From: Chloroflexota bacterium
Lineage (GTDB): Bacteria > Chloroflexota > Anaerolineae > Aggregatilineales > J027
DNA: 64,000 nucleotides
Reading direction: 5' to 3'
NCBI GenBank assembly: GCA_016234595.1
Contig: JACRBG010000044.1
Span: 59,925 to 123,924, forward strand
Positions 33,508-41,259 of the stretch are shown piece by piece. Each line of letters begins with the position of its first letter. Within the stretch, counting starts at the first letter, position 1. The notes under the pieces were generated by a model that made no database searches, was not told where the DNA came from, and saw only the letters and a list, made by a program, of their open reading frames with translations. A program made the translations under genes and the position numbers.

Positions 33508-34497
33508 TTAGCGGATGCCTTCTTCGATGAGTGGAATAATCTCCCCGATGTTTTCAGGGGTTACAATTCCAACACCTGTATTGATGTGAAGGCCCGGAAT
33601 CTTGTAATTCTTGGTGAGCCAAATTTGCTGAATGGGATAGTAGCCCTGCAAGAAAAGTACCTGATCAAAACTTGCATTGATATAACCCGCTTGGACGCCT
33701 TCAATCGTGGCCGGTGAAAGGTCAATGCCACCCACGATGATGTCACCGGGGGCTAGGCCTTCTGACTGCAATACATTCATCAAATTGGCGGTGATGTTGC
33801 CGTGTTGGGTTCCAATCGCCCGCAGATTGGGATGGGCTTCGATATAGGCCGTCAAAATTGGGACAGCTAGTGACACATCTTTGTCCACTTCGTCGGTGAC
33901 GTCTAGCTTCTCGACATTGACACCTGCTTCAGTCAGGGCGTCATACATCCCTTGACTGCTGACACTGCGGCCTTCTTGATGCCAAATATCATAAATCAGT
34001 GCTTCATCGCCCGACTCAAGCCCTGCTGCAAGCATAGCCTGTCCGGTTAGATAGCCACCTTCATACAGGTCAGCCCCTGCATAACCAAAGCCGTTGCCTT
34101 GATATTTGGCTTCGATATTGGGGAGGGGGTTATTGCCGCTGGTCACGATAATGCCGAGACTTTCGGCTTCATCCACCAGTGGGGCAAAAGCATCTTCGCC
34201 GGGATGGCCCATAATGACAATGCCATCTGGTTCAGCGGCCATTGCTTGATTGAATTGATCAATCATTGCCTGGGGATCCCAACCTGAATATTGCTCCACT
34301 AATTCAATGCCATAGGCTTCGGCGGCGGCGCGTGCCCCATTGGTACGGGCCAAGGTCGAAGGATCACCCTCGGTACCACCCATTTGCATATAGACGACTA
34401 GTTTGTCTTGTCGGGCCTGTGCTTTTGGCGCGTGCCCTGCTGACAAAGCCACAACGGCGACAATTAAGAGCACAAAAGCAATACGAATGTTTTTCAT
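33508..34497 (-). CDS. Sugar ABC transporter substrate-binding protein (RbsB/FrcB type)
   Basis: 329 aa periplasmic-binding-protein-like I fold. The start is ATG 34497 with a perfect AGGAGGAATC spacing; the longer frame from 34539 is rejected. Signal peptide residues 1-28 (cleavage near AQA). Sugar-binding family features: MGGTEGDPSTLART, the ANPDGI-like AEPDGIVIMGHPG, and VGGIDLSPATIEGVQAGYI. No lipobox Cys. It is last in the operon after ATPase and permease genes, an order seen in FrcBCA-like systems reversed. Substrate: a pentose, hexose or polyol, unresolved. Confidence 0.9.
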   Translation of the reverse strand: MKNIRIAFVLLIVAVVALSAGHAPKAQARQDKLVVYMQMGGTEGDPSTLARTNGARAAAEAYGIELVEQYSGWDPQAMIDQFNQAMAAEPDGIVIMGHPGEDAFAPLVDEAESLGIIVTSGNNPLPNIEAKYQGNGFGYAGADLYEGGYLTGQAMLAAGLESGDEALIYDIWHQEGRSVSSQGMYDALTEAGVNVEKLDVTDEVDKDVSLAVPILTAYIEAHPNLRAIGTQHGNITANLMNVLQSEGLAPGDIIVGGIDLSPATIEGVQAGYINASFDQVLFLQGYYPIQQIWLTKNYKIPGLHINTGVGIVTPENIGEIIPLIEEGIR

Positions 34498-34562
34498 GAT
34501 TCCTCCTAAAGTCTGTTTTTTGTTAGGGGTAAAGCTCAATTAGCGCCAGTTCTTCTCCTTTC

Positions 34563-35672
34563 TTATGGAAGATGGACACTGTCCTTCTCCGATGCCGGTT
34601 GAACTAGACGAACAGGTGTACTCCAGCGTCGAATGCGGTCAGAAAAAGCCGCAATATTGTGCTCACCGATAATGACGTGGAGCGTCACCGAGGCACCCAA
34701 CACAAGACCTTCAATCAGTTGAACCCAATAGCCACTGACTTTGGTGGCGACAATCCCGGGTTCAAGCGAGATGATGATAAAAGCGCCAAAAAACGTCCCG
34801 ATAATCGAGCCATAACCACCTGCGATGGAGGTTCCGCCGATAAATACAGCCGCCATGACTAATAGCAACATACCTTCACCCTGCGTCGGGTACGAAACCC
34901 CCACTTGGAGGGTAAGAATTAGGCCAGCAAAAGCGGCGATGATGCCCATCATGGTGAATAGGCGGATTTTAGTAGCAACCACGTTCACCCCCATGACCCG
35001 TGCCACATTGGCATTGTCACCAATAAACATGATGGACTCGCCGAATTTGTGCCGATTGAGAATGAACCATAGAAAAATGGTGAGGCCTAAGGCCCACAAC
35101 GCTTGGGTTGGCACGCCAATGGGGGCACGACCTTGTTGGGGGATAATCCCATAGATACGGCGGACAAAAACCTCCCACACTTGGTCTTCTTGAATTCCTT
35201 TAAGCCGCCAAGTCCGCCCCCCTGCCATTTCAATCGTGGCCCCATACCAAAAGAATTGGGCTGCCAGCGTCGCCATAATCGAAGGCACGCCGACTTTGGC
35301 AATGAGGACACCATTGATAAATCCTGCAAAAGCACCTGCGCCCAGCGCCAACCCAAAACTGGCCCATGTCGCCCATGCTCTGCCGAGGTCTTGATCGAGG
35401 TTTTGATAGCCCCATGCAAAAACAAAGCCGGATAGGGCTACAATGGCCGGAAAGCTAAGGTCAATCTCGCCAGCGGTAATTACAAATGTCAGCCCAAGCC
35501 CGAGAATCAAGGGTGGGGTTACGGTTTGAAGAATGGACATATAAATGCGATATTTCAAAAACACGTCGGGGGCCGTTATCATAAAAGTAGCAATCATAAT
35601 CAGCAGCACCGCGACGACGGGTAGGGCCTCGATTTTGCCTAAAAACTTAAAGAACGAACGTATCTTTTTCAT
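34563..35672 (-). CDS. Sugar ABC transporter permease (RbsC/FrcC type)
   Basis: 369 aa, about nine to ten membrane helices. The family signature is LGLTFVITAGEIDLSFPAIVALSG, followed by the conserved GVPSIMATLAAQFF, GDNANVARVMGVNV and AVFIGGTSIAGGYGSIIGTF. Its ATG overlaps the ATPase stop codon region by four bases (35669-35672), so the two proteins are made from coupled genes. It carries no extra domain, unlike the fused permease of the divergent importer. Confidence 0.92.
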   Translation of the reverse strand: MKKIRSFFKFLGKIEALPVVAVLLIMIATFMITAPDVFLKYRIYMSILQTVTPPLILGLGLTFVITAGEIDLSFPAIVALSGFVFAWGYQNLDQDLGRAWATWASFGLALGAGAFAGFINGVLIAKVGVPSIMATLAAQFFWYGATIEMAGGRTWRLKGIQEDQVWEVFVRRIYGIIPQQGRAPIGVPTQALWALGLTIFLWFILNRHKFGESIMFIGDNANVARVMGVNVVATKIRLFTMMGIIAAFAGLILTLQVGVSYPTQGEGMLLLVMAAVFIGGTSIAGGYGSIIGTFFGAFIIISLEPGIVATKVSGYWVQLIEGLVLGASVTLHVIIGEHNIAAFSDRIRRWSTPVRLVQPASEKDSVHLP

Positions 35673-36448
35673 GAGTGTTCCTTGTCTTTGAGACCCTGTG
35701 CATAGCCAAGTAAAAATTCATCCAATGCCTTCAAGCTGATGTCTTGCTTGGTAATGCTGGCAACAATCTCGCCACGATCCATAATCACAAAGCGATCTGA
35801 AATTTCGTAGACGTCTTGCATATCGTGGGAGATATAGACACAGGCTTTGCCCGCCTCTTTGATCTTGTGGACAAAGTTGAGGACTTTCCGCACTTCCTTC
35901 AATGACAAAGCGACAGTGGGTTCATCTAGTACAATCAGTTCGGCTTCAAAGTGCATAGCTCGGCCAATTGCAACCCCTTGGCGTTCACCCCCTGATAGCT
36001 TATTCACTTTGGAATCAACCGTGATGCCCCGACCCCGAAAACCGATGGTGTTCAGCATGATTTCACGGGCAATTTCCTTTTCTTTTTTTACATTGATGAA
36101 ACCGAGAGGATAGGTCACTTGACGCCCTATAAAGAAATTGCGCCAAAGGGGTTGCTTTTCACCGAGGGATTTATCTTGATAGACGGTCTCTATGCCATAT
36201 TCGTGGGCACGTTTCACACTGTAATTCTTATAATTGACCTTACGTCCGGCAATATAAAACTCCCCTTGGGTTGGCGGAAAAACGCCTGTTAGGATTTTGA
36301 CGAGGGTGGATTTGCCTGCCCCATTGTCGCCAATGAGACCAATAATCTCATTGCTCCCCACCTCAAGGTTGATATTCCTTAAGGCATGGACAAGGCCAAA
36401 GTATTTTTCAATATTGATCATCTGCAAAGCAGCAGTATTTTCACTCAT
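35669..36448 (-). CDS. Sugar ABC transporter ATP-binding protein, single-domain (FrcA type)
   Basis: 259 aa with one nucleotide-binding domain: Walker A GDNGAGKST (about 38-46), signature LSGGERQGVAIGRAM, Walker B ELIVLDEPTVALS, and switch His in YISHDMQ. Ribose-type systems usually have two fused ATPase domains; single-domain members such as FrcA act as homodimers. Its ribosome-binding site AAGGAG lies within the last codons of a 31-codon upstream ORF that stops five bases before its ATG. Confidence 0.92.
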   Translation of the reverse strand: MSENTAALQMINIEKYFGLVHALRNINLEVGSNEIIGLIGDNGAGKSTLVKILTGVFPPTQGEFYIAGRKVNYKNYSVKRAHEYGIETVYQDKSLGEKQPLWRNFFIGRQVTYPLGFINVKKEKEIAREIMLNTIGFRGRGITVDSKVNKLSGGERQGVAIGRAMHFEAELIVLDEPTVALSLKEVRKVLNFVHKIKEAGKACVYISHDMQDVYEISDRFVIMDRGEIVASITKQDISLKALDEFLLGYAQGLKDKEHS

Positions 36449-36453
36449 GGTCT

Positions 36454-36549
36454 CTACTCCTTAAAGAAATTAAGGGAGGAGGCGCATGAATGAAGAGGGC
36501 CTTCAATGTCGGCAAAAACAGCTTGACAAAGCTGATTAGGCAAATTCAT
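36454..36549 (-). CDS. Possible 31-codon leader ORF coupled to the ABC ATPase gene
   Basis: ATG at 36549 follows a perfect AGGAGG (36561-36566) by 11 bases. The ORF encodes 31 residues (beginning MNLPNQLCQAVFADIEG and ending LNFFKE) and stops with TAG at 36456-36454. The ATPase ribosome site lies inside its last two codons. The arrangement suggests translational coupling. No known family is recognised; it could be a real small protein, a regulatory leader, or chance. Confidence 0.4.
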   Translation of the reverse strand: MNLPNQLCQAVFADIEGPLHSCASSLNFFKE

Positions 36550-36849
36550 ATGGGGTGTTTCCTCCTAAACAAAACCAATCGCATCTAATTTGAACTCTAA
36601 AAAAATTCTCTTTTTGCCATTCCATTACAGTCCGTCATGGTAACTGGTTTCGAGTATCCAAGGGGTGCAAGACCCATGCAGAGGGGGTGCAAAATCAGTG
36701 CGGTGAGTGCAAAAGGAGTGCAAAAAACAATGATTTACCCCCATGATGTGTTATTCTCATTCAAAAACATTCAATAGCTTAAAAATGAGGACATTTTTGA
36801 TGGACGGGGGTTCCAAAGAAAATATCAGTAGGCAAAGGTAGCAGCAGAG
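36550..36849. promoter_or_regulatory. Control region between divergent ABC importers, with phased GTGCAA motifs
   Basis: GTGCAA(AA) occurs on the plus strand at 36665-36670, 36687-36694, 36707-36714 and 36718-36725. Start-to-start distances of 22, 20 and 11 bases are close to whole helical turns, so the sites face one side of the DNA. They lie about 125-185 bases upstream of the plus-strand importer. AT-rich sequence follows (36730-36800). This is the layout of a regulator array; its protein is unidentified. Confidence 0.55.
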
Positions 36850-38355
36850 TTGACTAGTTCGGATGTAATTCTTGCCCTGCGCGGAATTAGCAAACAATTT
36901 CCCGGTGTATTGGCCCTTCAAGACGTACATATGGAAGTACGGGCGGGCGAAGTCCATGCGCTGTTGGGCGAAAACGGAGCGGGTAAATCAACTCTTGCCA
37001 AAATTATTGCGGGTATATATCCACCGAGTTTAGGGGAAATGCATCTAAATGGGGTAGCGCAGAGTTTTCACTCGCCCTATGATGCACAGAAAGCTGGGGT
37101 TGGAATGCTTTATCAGGAATTAAACCTGCTCCCAGAGCTTAGTATTGCCGAAAATATTTTTCTGGGAAGCGAGCCAAAACAATCGCGATTACCTTTTATT
37201 GATTGGAAACGGGTTCACAAACAAACTAGTGTTTTGCTTGAAAAAGTAGGGCTAGAGGTTTCATTTAAGGCCAAAGTGGGCAGCCTCTCCATTGCCCAGC
37301 AACAAATGGTGCAACTTGCCAAAGCTCTGCACCAAAATGTCCAATTGCTCATTATGGATGAGCCAACCGCCCGTCTAACCCATCACGAAACCGAGAACTT
37401 TTTTCGATCTGTCCAAGCCCTCAAACATCAAGGGGTCGCCATTCTTTTTATCAGCCATCGCTTAGATGAAGTTAAAGCCCAATGTGATCGGGCCACTATT
37501 TTGCGCGATGGACAGGTTGTTGCCACCCTTAACGTTAACGATACCTCGCTAGAGACCATTTCCACCCTGATTTTAGGACGACAGCTATCCGAAAAATTCC
37601 CCCCACGCCAAACCCGACTCGGCGCTGAAATTTTGCGCGTTCAAGGTTTGACCCGCTATGGGATATTTGAGGACATTAGCCTGACTTTACATGAGGGTGA
37701 GATTTTGGGGATTACAGGGTTGGTTGGTTCAGGGCGTACCGCCGTTCTCCGTGCCATTTTTGGCCTTGACCCAGTGGATGAAGGCGATTTTTACATCAAC
37801 CGCCAGCGTACCCAAATCCATTCTTTGCAGGATGCCATCCAACATGGCATGGGTTTGTTGACCGAAGATCGCCAACAGCAGGGGCTCGTTTTGGAAATGA
37901 ATATCAGTGAAAACATCAGTCTTGCCAGTCTTGAAAAAGACCCCGCTGGGCCGTTTATTGACCATCAACAAGAAGCCGCCATTAGCGCCTACTACATCCG
38001 CAAACTGGGCATTGAAGCCCCCAGCCACGATTTTGAGACACGCCACCTTTCCAGCGGCAACCAGCAAAAAGTCATTCTTTCTAAATGGTTGGCGACTGAT
38101 CCCCATATTCTTTTGTGCGACGAGCCGACTCAAGGGGTTGATATTGGCGGCAAAACCGAAATATATCGGCTGATGAACCAATTTGTCGGACGTGGCATGG
38201 GCATTATTATGGTCAGCGGTGAAATCAATGAAATATTAGAGATGTGTGACCGTGTTGTGGTATTACACAAAGGTCATATCGCCGCAAATTTATTATGCAG
38301 TGAAACAGATGAAGCCACCGTTCTTGCTTATGCCTTACATGGAGGTACACAATGA
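36850..38355 (+). CDS. Sugar ABC transporter ATP-binding protein, two-domain (RbsA/MglA type)
   Basis: 501 aa with two nucleotide-binding domains. The first is complete: Walker A GENGAGKST, signature LSIAQQQMVQLAKAL, Walker B LLIMDEPTARLT, and ISHRLDEV. The second has the degenerate loop GLVGSGRTAVL with signature LSSGNQQKVILSKWL and LLCDEPTQGVDIGGK, as in the ribose family, where the second site is usually less active. The start is TTG 36850; an ATG at about 36928 would remove Walker A context. It overlaps the fused permease gene by four bases. Confidence 0.93.
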   Translation: MTSSDVILALRGISKQFPGVLALQDVHMEVRAGEVHALLGENGAGKSTLAKIIAGIYPPSLGEMHLNGVAQSFHSPYDAQKAGVGMLYQELNLLPELSIAENIFLGSEPKQSRLPFIDWKRVHKQTSVLLEKVGLEVSFKAKVGSLSIAQQQMVQLAKALHQNVQLLIMDEPTARLTHHETENFFRSVQALKHQGVAILFISHRLDEVKAQCDRATILRDGQVVATLNVNDTSLETISTLILGRQLSEKFPPRQTRLGAEILRVQGLTRYGIFEDISLTLHEGEILGITGLVGSGRTAVLRAIFGLDPVDEGDFYINRQRTQIHSLQDAIQHGMGLLTEDRQQQGLVLEMNISENISLASLEKDPAGPFIDHQQEAAISAYYIRKLGIEAPSHDFETRHLSSGNQQKVILSKWLATDPHILLCDEPTQGVDIGGKTEIYRLMNQFVGRGMGIIMVSGEINEILEMCDRVVVLHKGHIAANLLCSETDEATVLAYALHGGTQ

Positions 38356-40169
38356 CAACCTCCTCATTGGAATACTTATCTCAACCGGCTCGACTCATAC
38401 GATTCTTTCGACAGCAAACTCTACTTGTGGTGTTTTTGGCGTTGGTGATCTTTTTTTCGCTGTTGACAGAACACTTTGCGGCCCCCAACAATATTTTGCT
38501 GATTTTGCTAGGGACTGCCCCACTTGCCATTATCGTGGCAGGCCAAACGCTCGTCATTATTACTGGGGGTATTGATCTCTCGGTTGGTTCTGTTGCAGCT
38601 TTGACCAGTATATTAGCCGCTAAAATGATGTCGGAGGCAGGGCGAGTTAGCTTTCCTCCGTTGCTGGCAATCGGCGTGGCCCTTGTTGCTGCTACGTTTA
38701 TTGGCAGTATTCACGGTTGGCTCATCGCTAAAAAAGAACTTTCGCCCTTTATTGTCACGTTTGCTTCCATGAGTTTTATCAAGGGACTCGCGCTGGTCAT
38801 CAGCAACGGTTCCCCTATCTCAATTCCACATGGGCAATTTTCTTGGATGTGGCACATTGGTAGCGATGCCCGCCCCGCCCCTATCTTTCTCATGATCGGG
38901 ATTTTTGTCAGCTTTGCGTATATTTTACGCAACACCAAATTAGGCCGTTATGCTTACGCGATTGGCGGGAATGAAACCGTTGCGCTCATGTCAGGCGTCC
39001 AAGTTAATTTCTACAAAATACAGGTCTATTCACTGAATGCTTTGATGGCGGGTCTTGCTGGAATTTTGTTGATGACGCGCATTGAAAGTGGGGTTTATAC
39101 CATTGGTGAAAATTATGCTTTGACTTCAATCGCCGCAGTGGTGATTGGGGGGACACGGCTGCGGGGTGGCAAAGGCAGCATTTGGGGATCACTTGTGGGG
39201 GCGTTATTGCTAACAAGTGTTGAAGTCGGCCTTAGCTTGCTGAATGTGTCCTCTTTGTGGAATGCGACAGTTATTGGTGGTCTTATCTTGGTGGCTGCGC
39301 TGTTAGATGTGGAGCGCCGCAAATTGCGCGACTTGCTGCCGGCCTCCCGCATCGAGCGTCCGATCAAAAGCGAAACCGATTTATTCCAAGTATTCAATCG
39401 TATGAAACAACTGATTACCCAGCAAATGCCTTGCGAGCATGTCCGCCTTTATATGACCGACTGGGATACAGGCGATTTGATTCAGCAAAATCTGGATAGC
39501 AATCAGCACACAATTATTGATCAACCGACCCATCTTGCCAAGCAGGTCGGCGATACACGTACTCCTCTTTGGGTAGATGATTTGCTGCATGAACCTAATA
39601 TGTTGGTCGAACCTATGCGCATCGGCTTACAATCAGCTATCGCCGTGCCCATTATTCATGCAAATCGCTTAGTCGGGGTTTTGGAACTTCAAGGGTCGTA
39701 TCCCAAAATGTTTAGCCCGATGACTGCCCGCCTCCTCACCGAAGTAACCGAACCTGTCACCCCGGCCCTTCAAGAGGCTTGGCTATTGGAAACAGGTTGG
39801 TTTCAGCGCCATATTCGTGATGCGTTGCGGCATTTGTGGGATGAGATTTATCTGAGCAAATGCGATCTAGCGAATTGGGCCTACGCAGTGGAAAGCAATG
39901 GGTTACCCAATAAAATGCGTGGTCAAGACTTACAACAGATTTTGCTTCAGGCTGTTGAAGCGATGGGCCAAAAAGATCATTCCCGTGACCAGCGCCGTTA
40001 CCAGATTTTGTATCAAACCTATATTCAGGGCCTGACAGTGGATGAAATTACCGACAAATTGAGCATTAGCCGTCGCCAATATTTTTATGATTTAAAAGAA
40101 GCTCTAGAAGCTGTGACTCATTTGGTGATTAATCACGACAGCCTACTTAAATCGCATCTGGCTCTATAA
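38352..40169 (+). CDS. RbsC-type sugar permease fused to GAF and helix-turn-helix-like domains
   Basis: 605 aa. Residues 1-325 are a complete ribose-type permease: LGTAPLAIIVAGQTLVIITGGIDLSVGSV, the family's usual loop KKELSPFIVTFASM, GGNETVALMSGVQV and AVVIGGTRLRGGKGSIWG. Residues about 340-480 form a GAF-like domain (LIQQNLDSNQHTIIDQPTHLA, LQSAIAVPIIHANRLVGVLELQG). Residues 485-600 end in a helix-turn-helix-like segment, YIQGLTVDEITDKLSISRRQYFYDLKEALEAV, resembling sigma-region-4/LuxR-type HTH tails of chloroflexal regulators. No stop or frameshift separates the parts. The architecture suggests a transporter that also senses or signals; that is inference. Confidence 0.9.
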   Translation: MTTSSLEYLSQPARLIRFFRQQTLLVVFLALVIFFSLLTEHFAAPNNILLILLGTAPLAIIVAGQTLVIITGGIDLSVGSVAALTSILAAKMMSEAGRVSFPPLLAIGVALVAATFIGSIHGWLIAKKELSPFIVTFASMSFIKGLALVISNGSPISIPHGQFSWMWHIGSDARPAPIFLMIGIFVSFAYILRNTKLGRYAYAIGGNETVALMSGVQVNFYKIQVYSLNALMAGLAGILLMTRIESGVYTIGENYALTSIAAVVIGGTRLRGGKGSIWGSLVGALLLTSVEVGLSLLNVSSLWNATVIGGLILVAALLDVERRKLRDLLPASRIERPIKSETDLFQVFNRMKQLITQQMPCEHVRLYMTDWDTGDLIQQNLDSNQHTIIDQPTHLAKQVGDTRTPLWVDDLLHEPNMLVEPMRIGLQSAIAVPIIHANRLVGVLELQGSYPKMFSPMTARLLTEVTEPVTPALQEAWLLETGWFQRHIRDALRHLWDEIYLSKCDLANWAYAVESNGLPNKMRGQDLQQILLQAVEAMGQKDHSRDQRRYQILYQTYIQGLTVDEITDKLSISRRQYFYDLKEALEAVTHLVINHDSLLKSHLAL

Positions 40170-40181
40170 GAGTAGCCTCCA

Positions 40182-41243
40182 ATGTTACTTAAAAACACCT
40201 ATTTACTGAGAAAACTCCTCATTATTATTCTTGCCATTGTCCTCATTGTGGTCGTGATTTTTCGGGGAACTCATCGCCAGCATGTCGAACATACTGTGGC
40301 GGTTATCCCCCCAGCCCTTGTTAGCCCCTTTCATGTAACGCTGATTGAAGGCGCGACTGCCCAAGCCAATCAATATCGGTGGAATATCATCTCGCAATCC
40401 CCCGAACGTGAGACGGATATAGAAGGTCAGGTCGCTATTGTCGAACAGCTTGTTCAGCGCGATATTGACGCTATTTCAATCAATCCCATTAACGCCAATG
40501 CGATGATTGCAGGAGTCACAGTTGCGAATGAAATGGGCGTGCCTGTCTTTATGCACAATTTGATTACCCCCATTGCTGAAGGCCATGTGGTCGAATATAT
40601 TGGGTATGACCAATGGAGCGGGGCAGCAAATTTGGCAGCCTATGTATGCCAAGTTTTGGCTAATCAACAAGCCGTAGAAATGCCTGCGGCTAAGGGCAGT
40701 GTGTTTATTTTGACGGGCATTCCCGGCTTTCATACCAATCGGCGTACCGGGGGTTTTAAATATGGATTGAAACAGAATTGCCCAAATGTGCAAGTCGTCG
40801 GTGAGCAAACGGCTGAATGGGAGCGGGAAAAAGCGCTGCAAGTTGCCACGACTGCCCTACAGCAACACCCCGACATTGACGTTTTTTTTGGCAATAGCGA
40901 TGAAATGGCGATTGGGGCTGCGCTTGCTGCTCAGCAAATGGGACTAACCATTAATCAGGATATTTTTTCAGTTGGTATTGATGGTAATGACGTTACTTTA
41001 AACCTGATTCGGGAAGGCACTTTAACTGCAACACTAGGGGTTTACCCTAACCGGATGGGGCATGTAGTGATTGAACAAATTAATAAGTTGTTTAATGGCG
41101 CTAAAATCCCCTATGTTTTGCTCACCCCATCTACAGTTGTGACGAGTGCCAATTTGGAGGCCTATATCAGCGGCGATACTTGGACTGATCCTGTTGAAGG
41201 GGTGCCAGAATTTGACAACAACCAGCCAACTGTACTGAATTGA
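40182..41243 (+). CDS. Membrane-anchored sugar-binding protein (RbsB type)
   Basis: 353 aa periplasmic-binding-protein-like I domain (about 38-340) behind one uncleaved hydrophobic anchor (residues 9-27) with no lipobox Cys. Family features: VAVIPPALVSPFHVTLIEGA, RDIDAISINPINANAM, VEYIGYDQW and VGIDGNDVTLNLIREG. It is the last gene of the ATPase-permease fusion operon, 12 bases after the permease stop, and so is the ligand receptor for that system. The sugar is unknown. It ends 16 bases from the convergent kinase gene. Confidence 0.88.
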   Translation: MLLKNTYLLRKLLIIILAIVLIVVVIFRGTHRQHVEHTVAVIPPALVSPFHVTLIEGATAQANQYRWNIISQSPERETDIEGQVAIVEQLVQRDIDAISINPINANAMIAGVTVANEMGVPVFMHNLITPIAEGHVVEYIGYDQWSGAANLAAYVCQVLANQQAVEMPAAKGSVFILTGIPGFHTNRRTGGFKYGLKQNCPNVQVVGEQTAEWEREKALQVATTALQQHPDIDVFFGNSDEMAIGAALAAQQMGLTINQDIFSVGIDGNDVTLNLIREGTLTATLGVYPNRMGHVVIEQINKLFNGAKIPYVLLTPSTVVTSANLEAYISGDTWTDPVEGVPEFDNNQPTVLN

Positions 41244-41259
41244 CCGGTTTGAGCGACTT

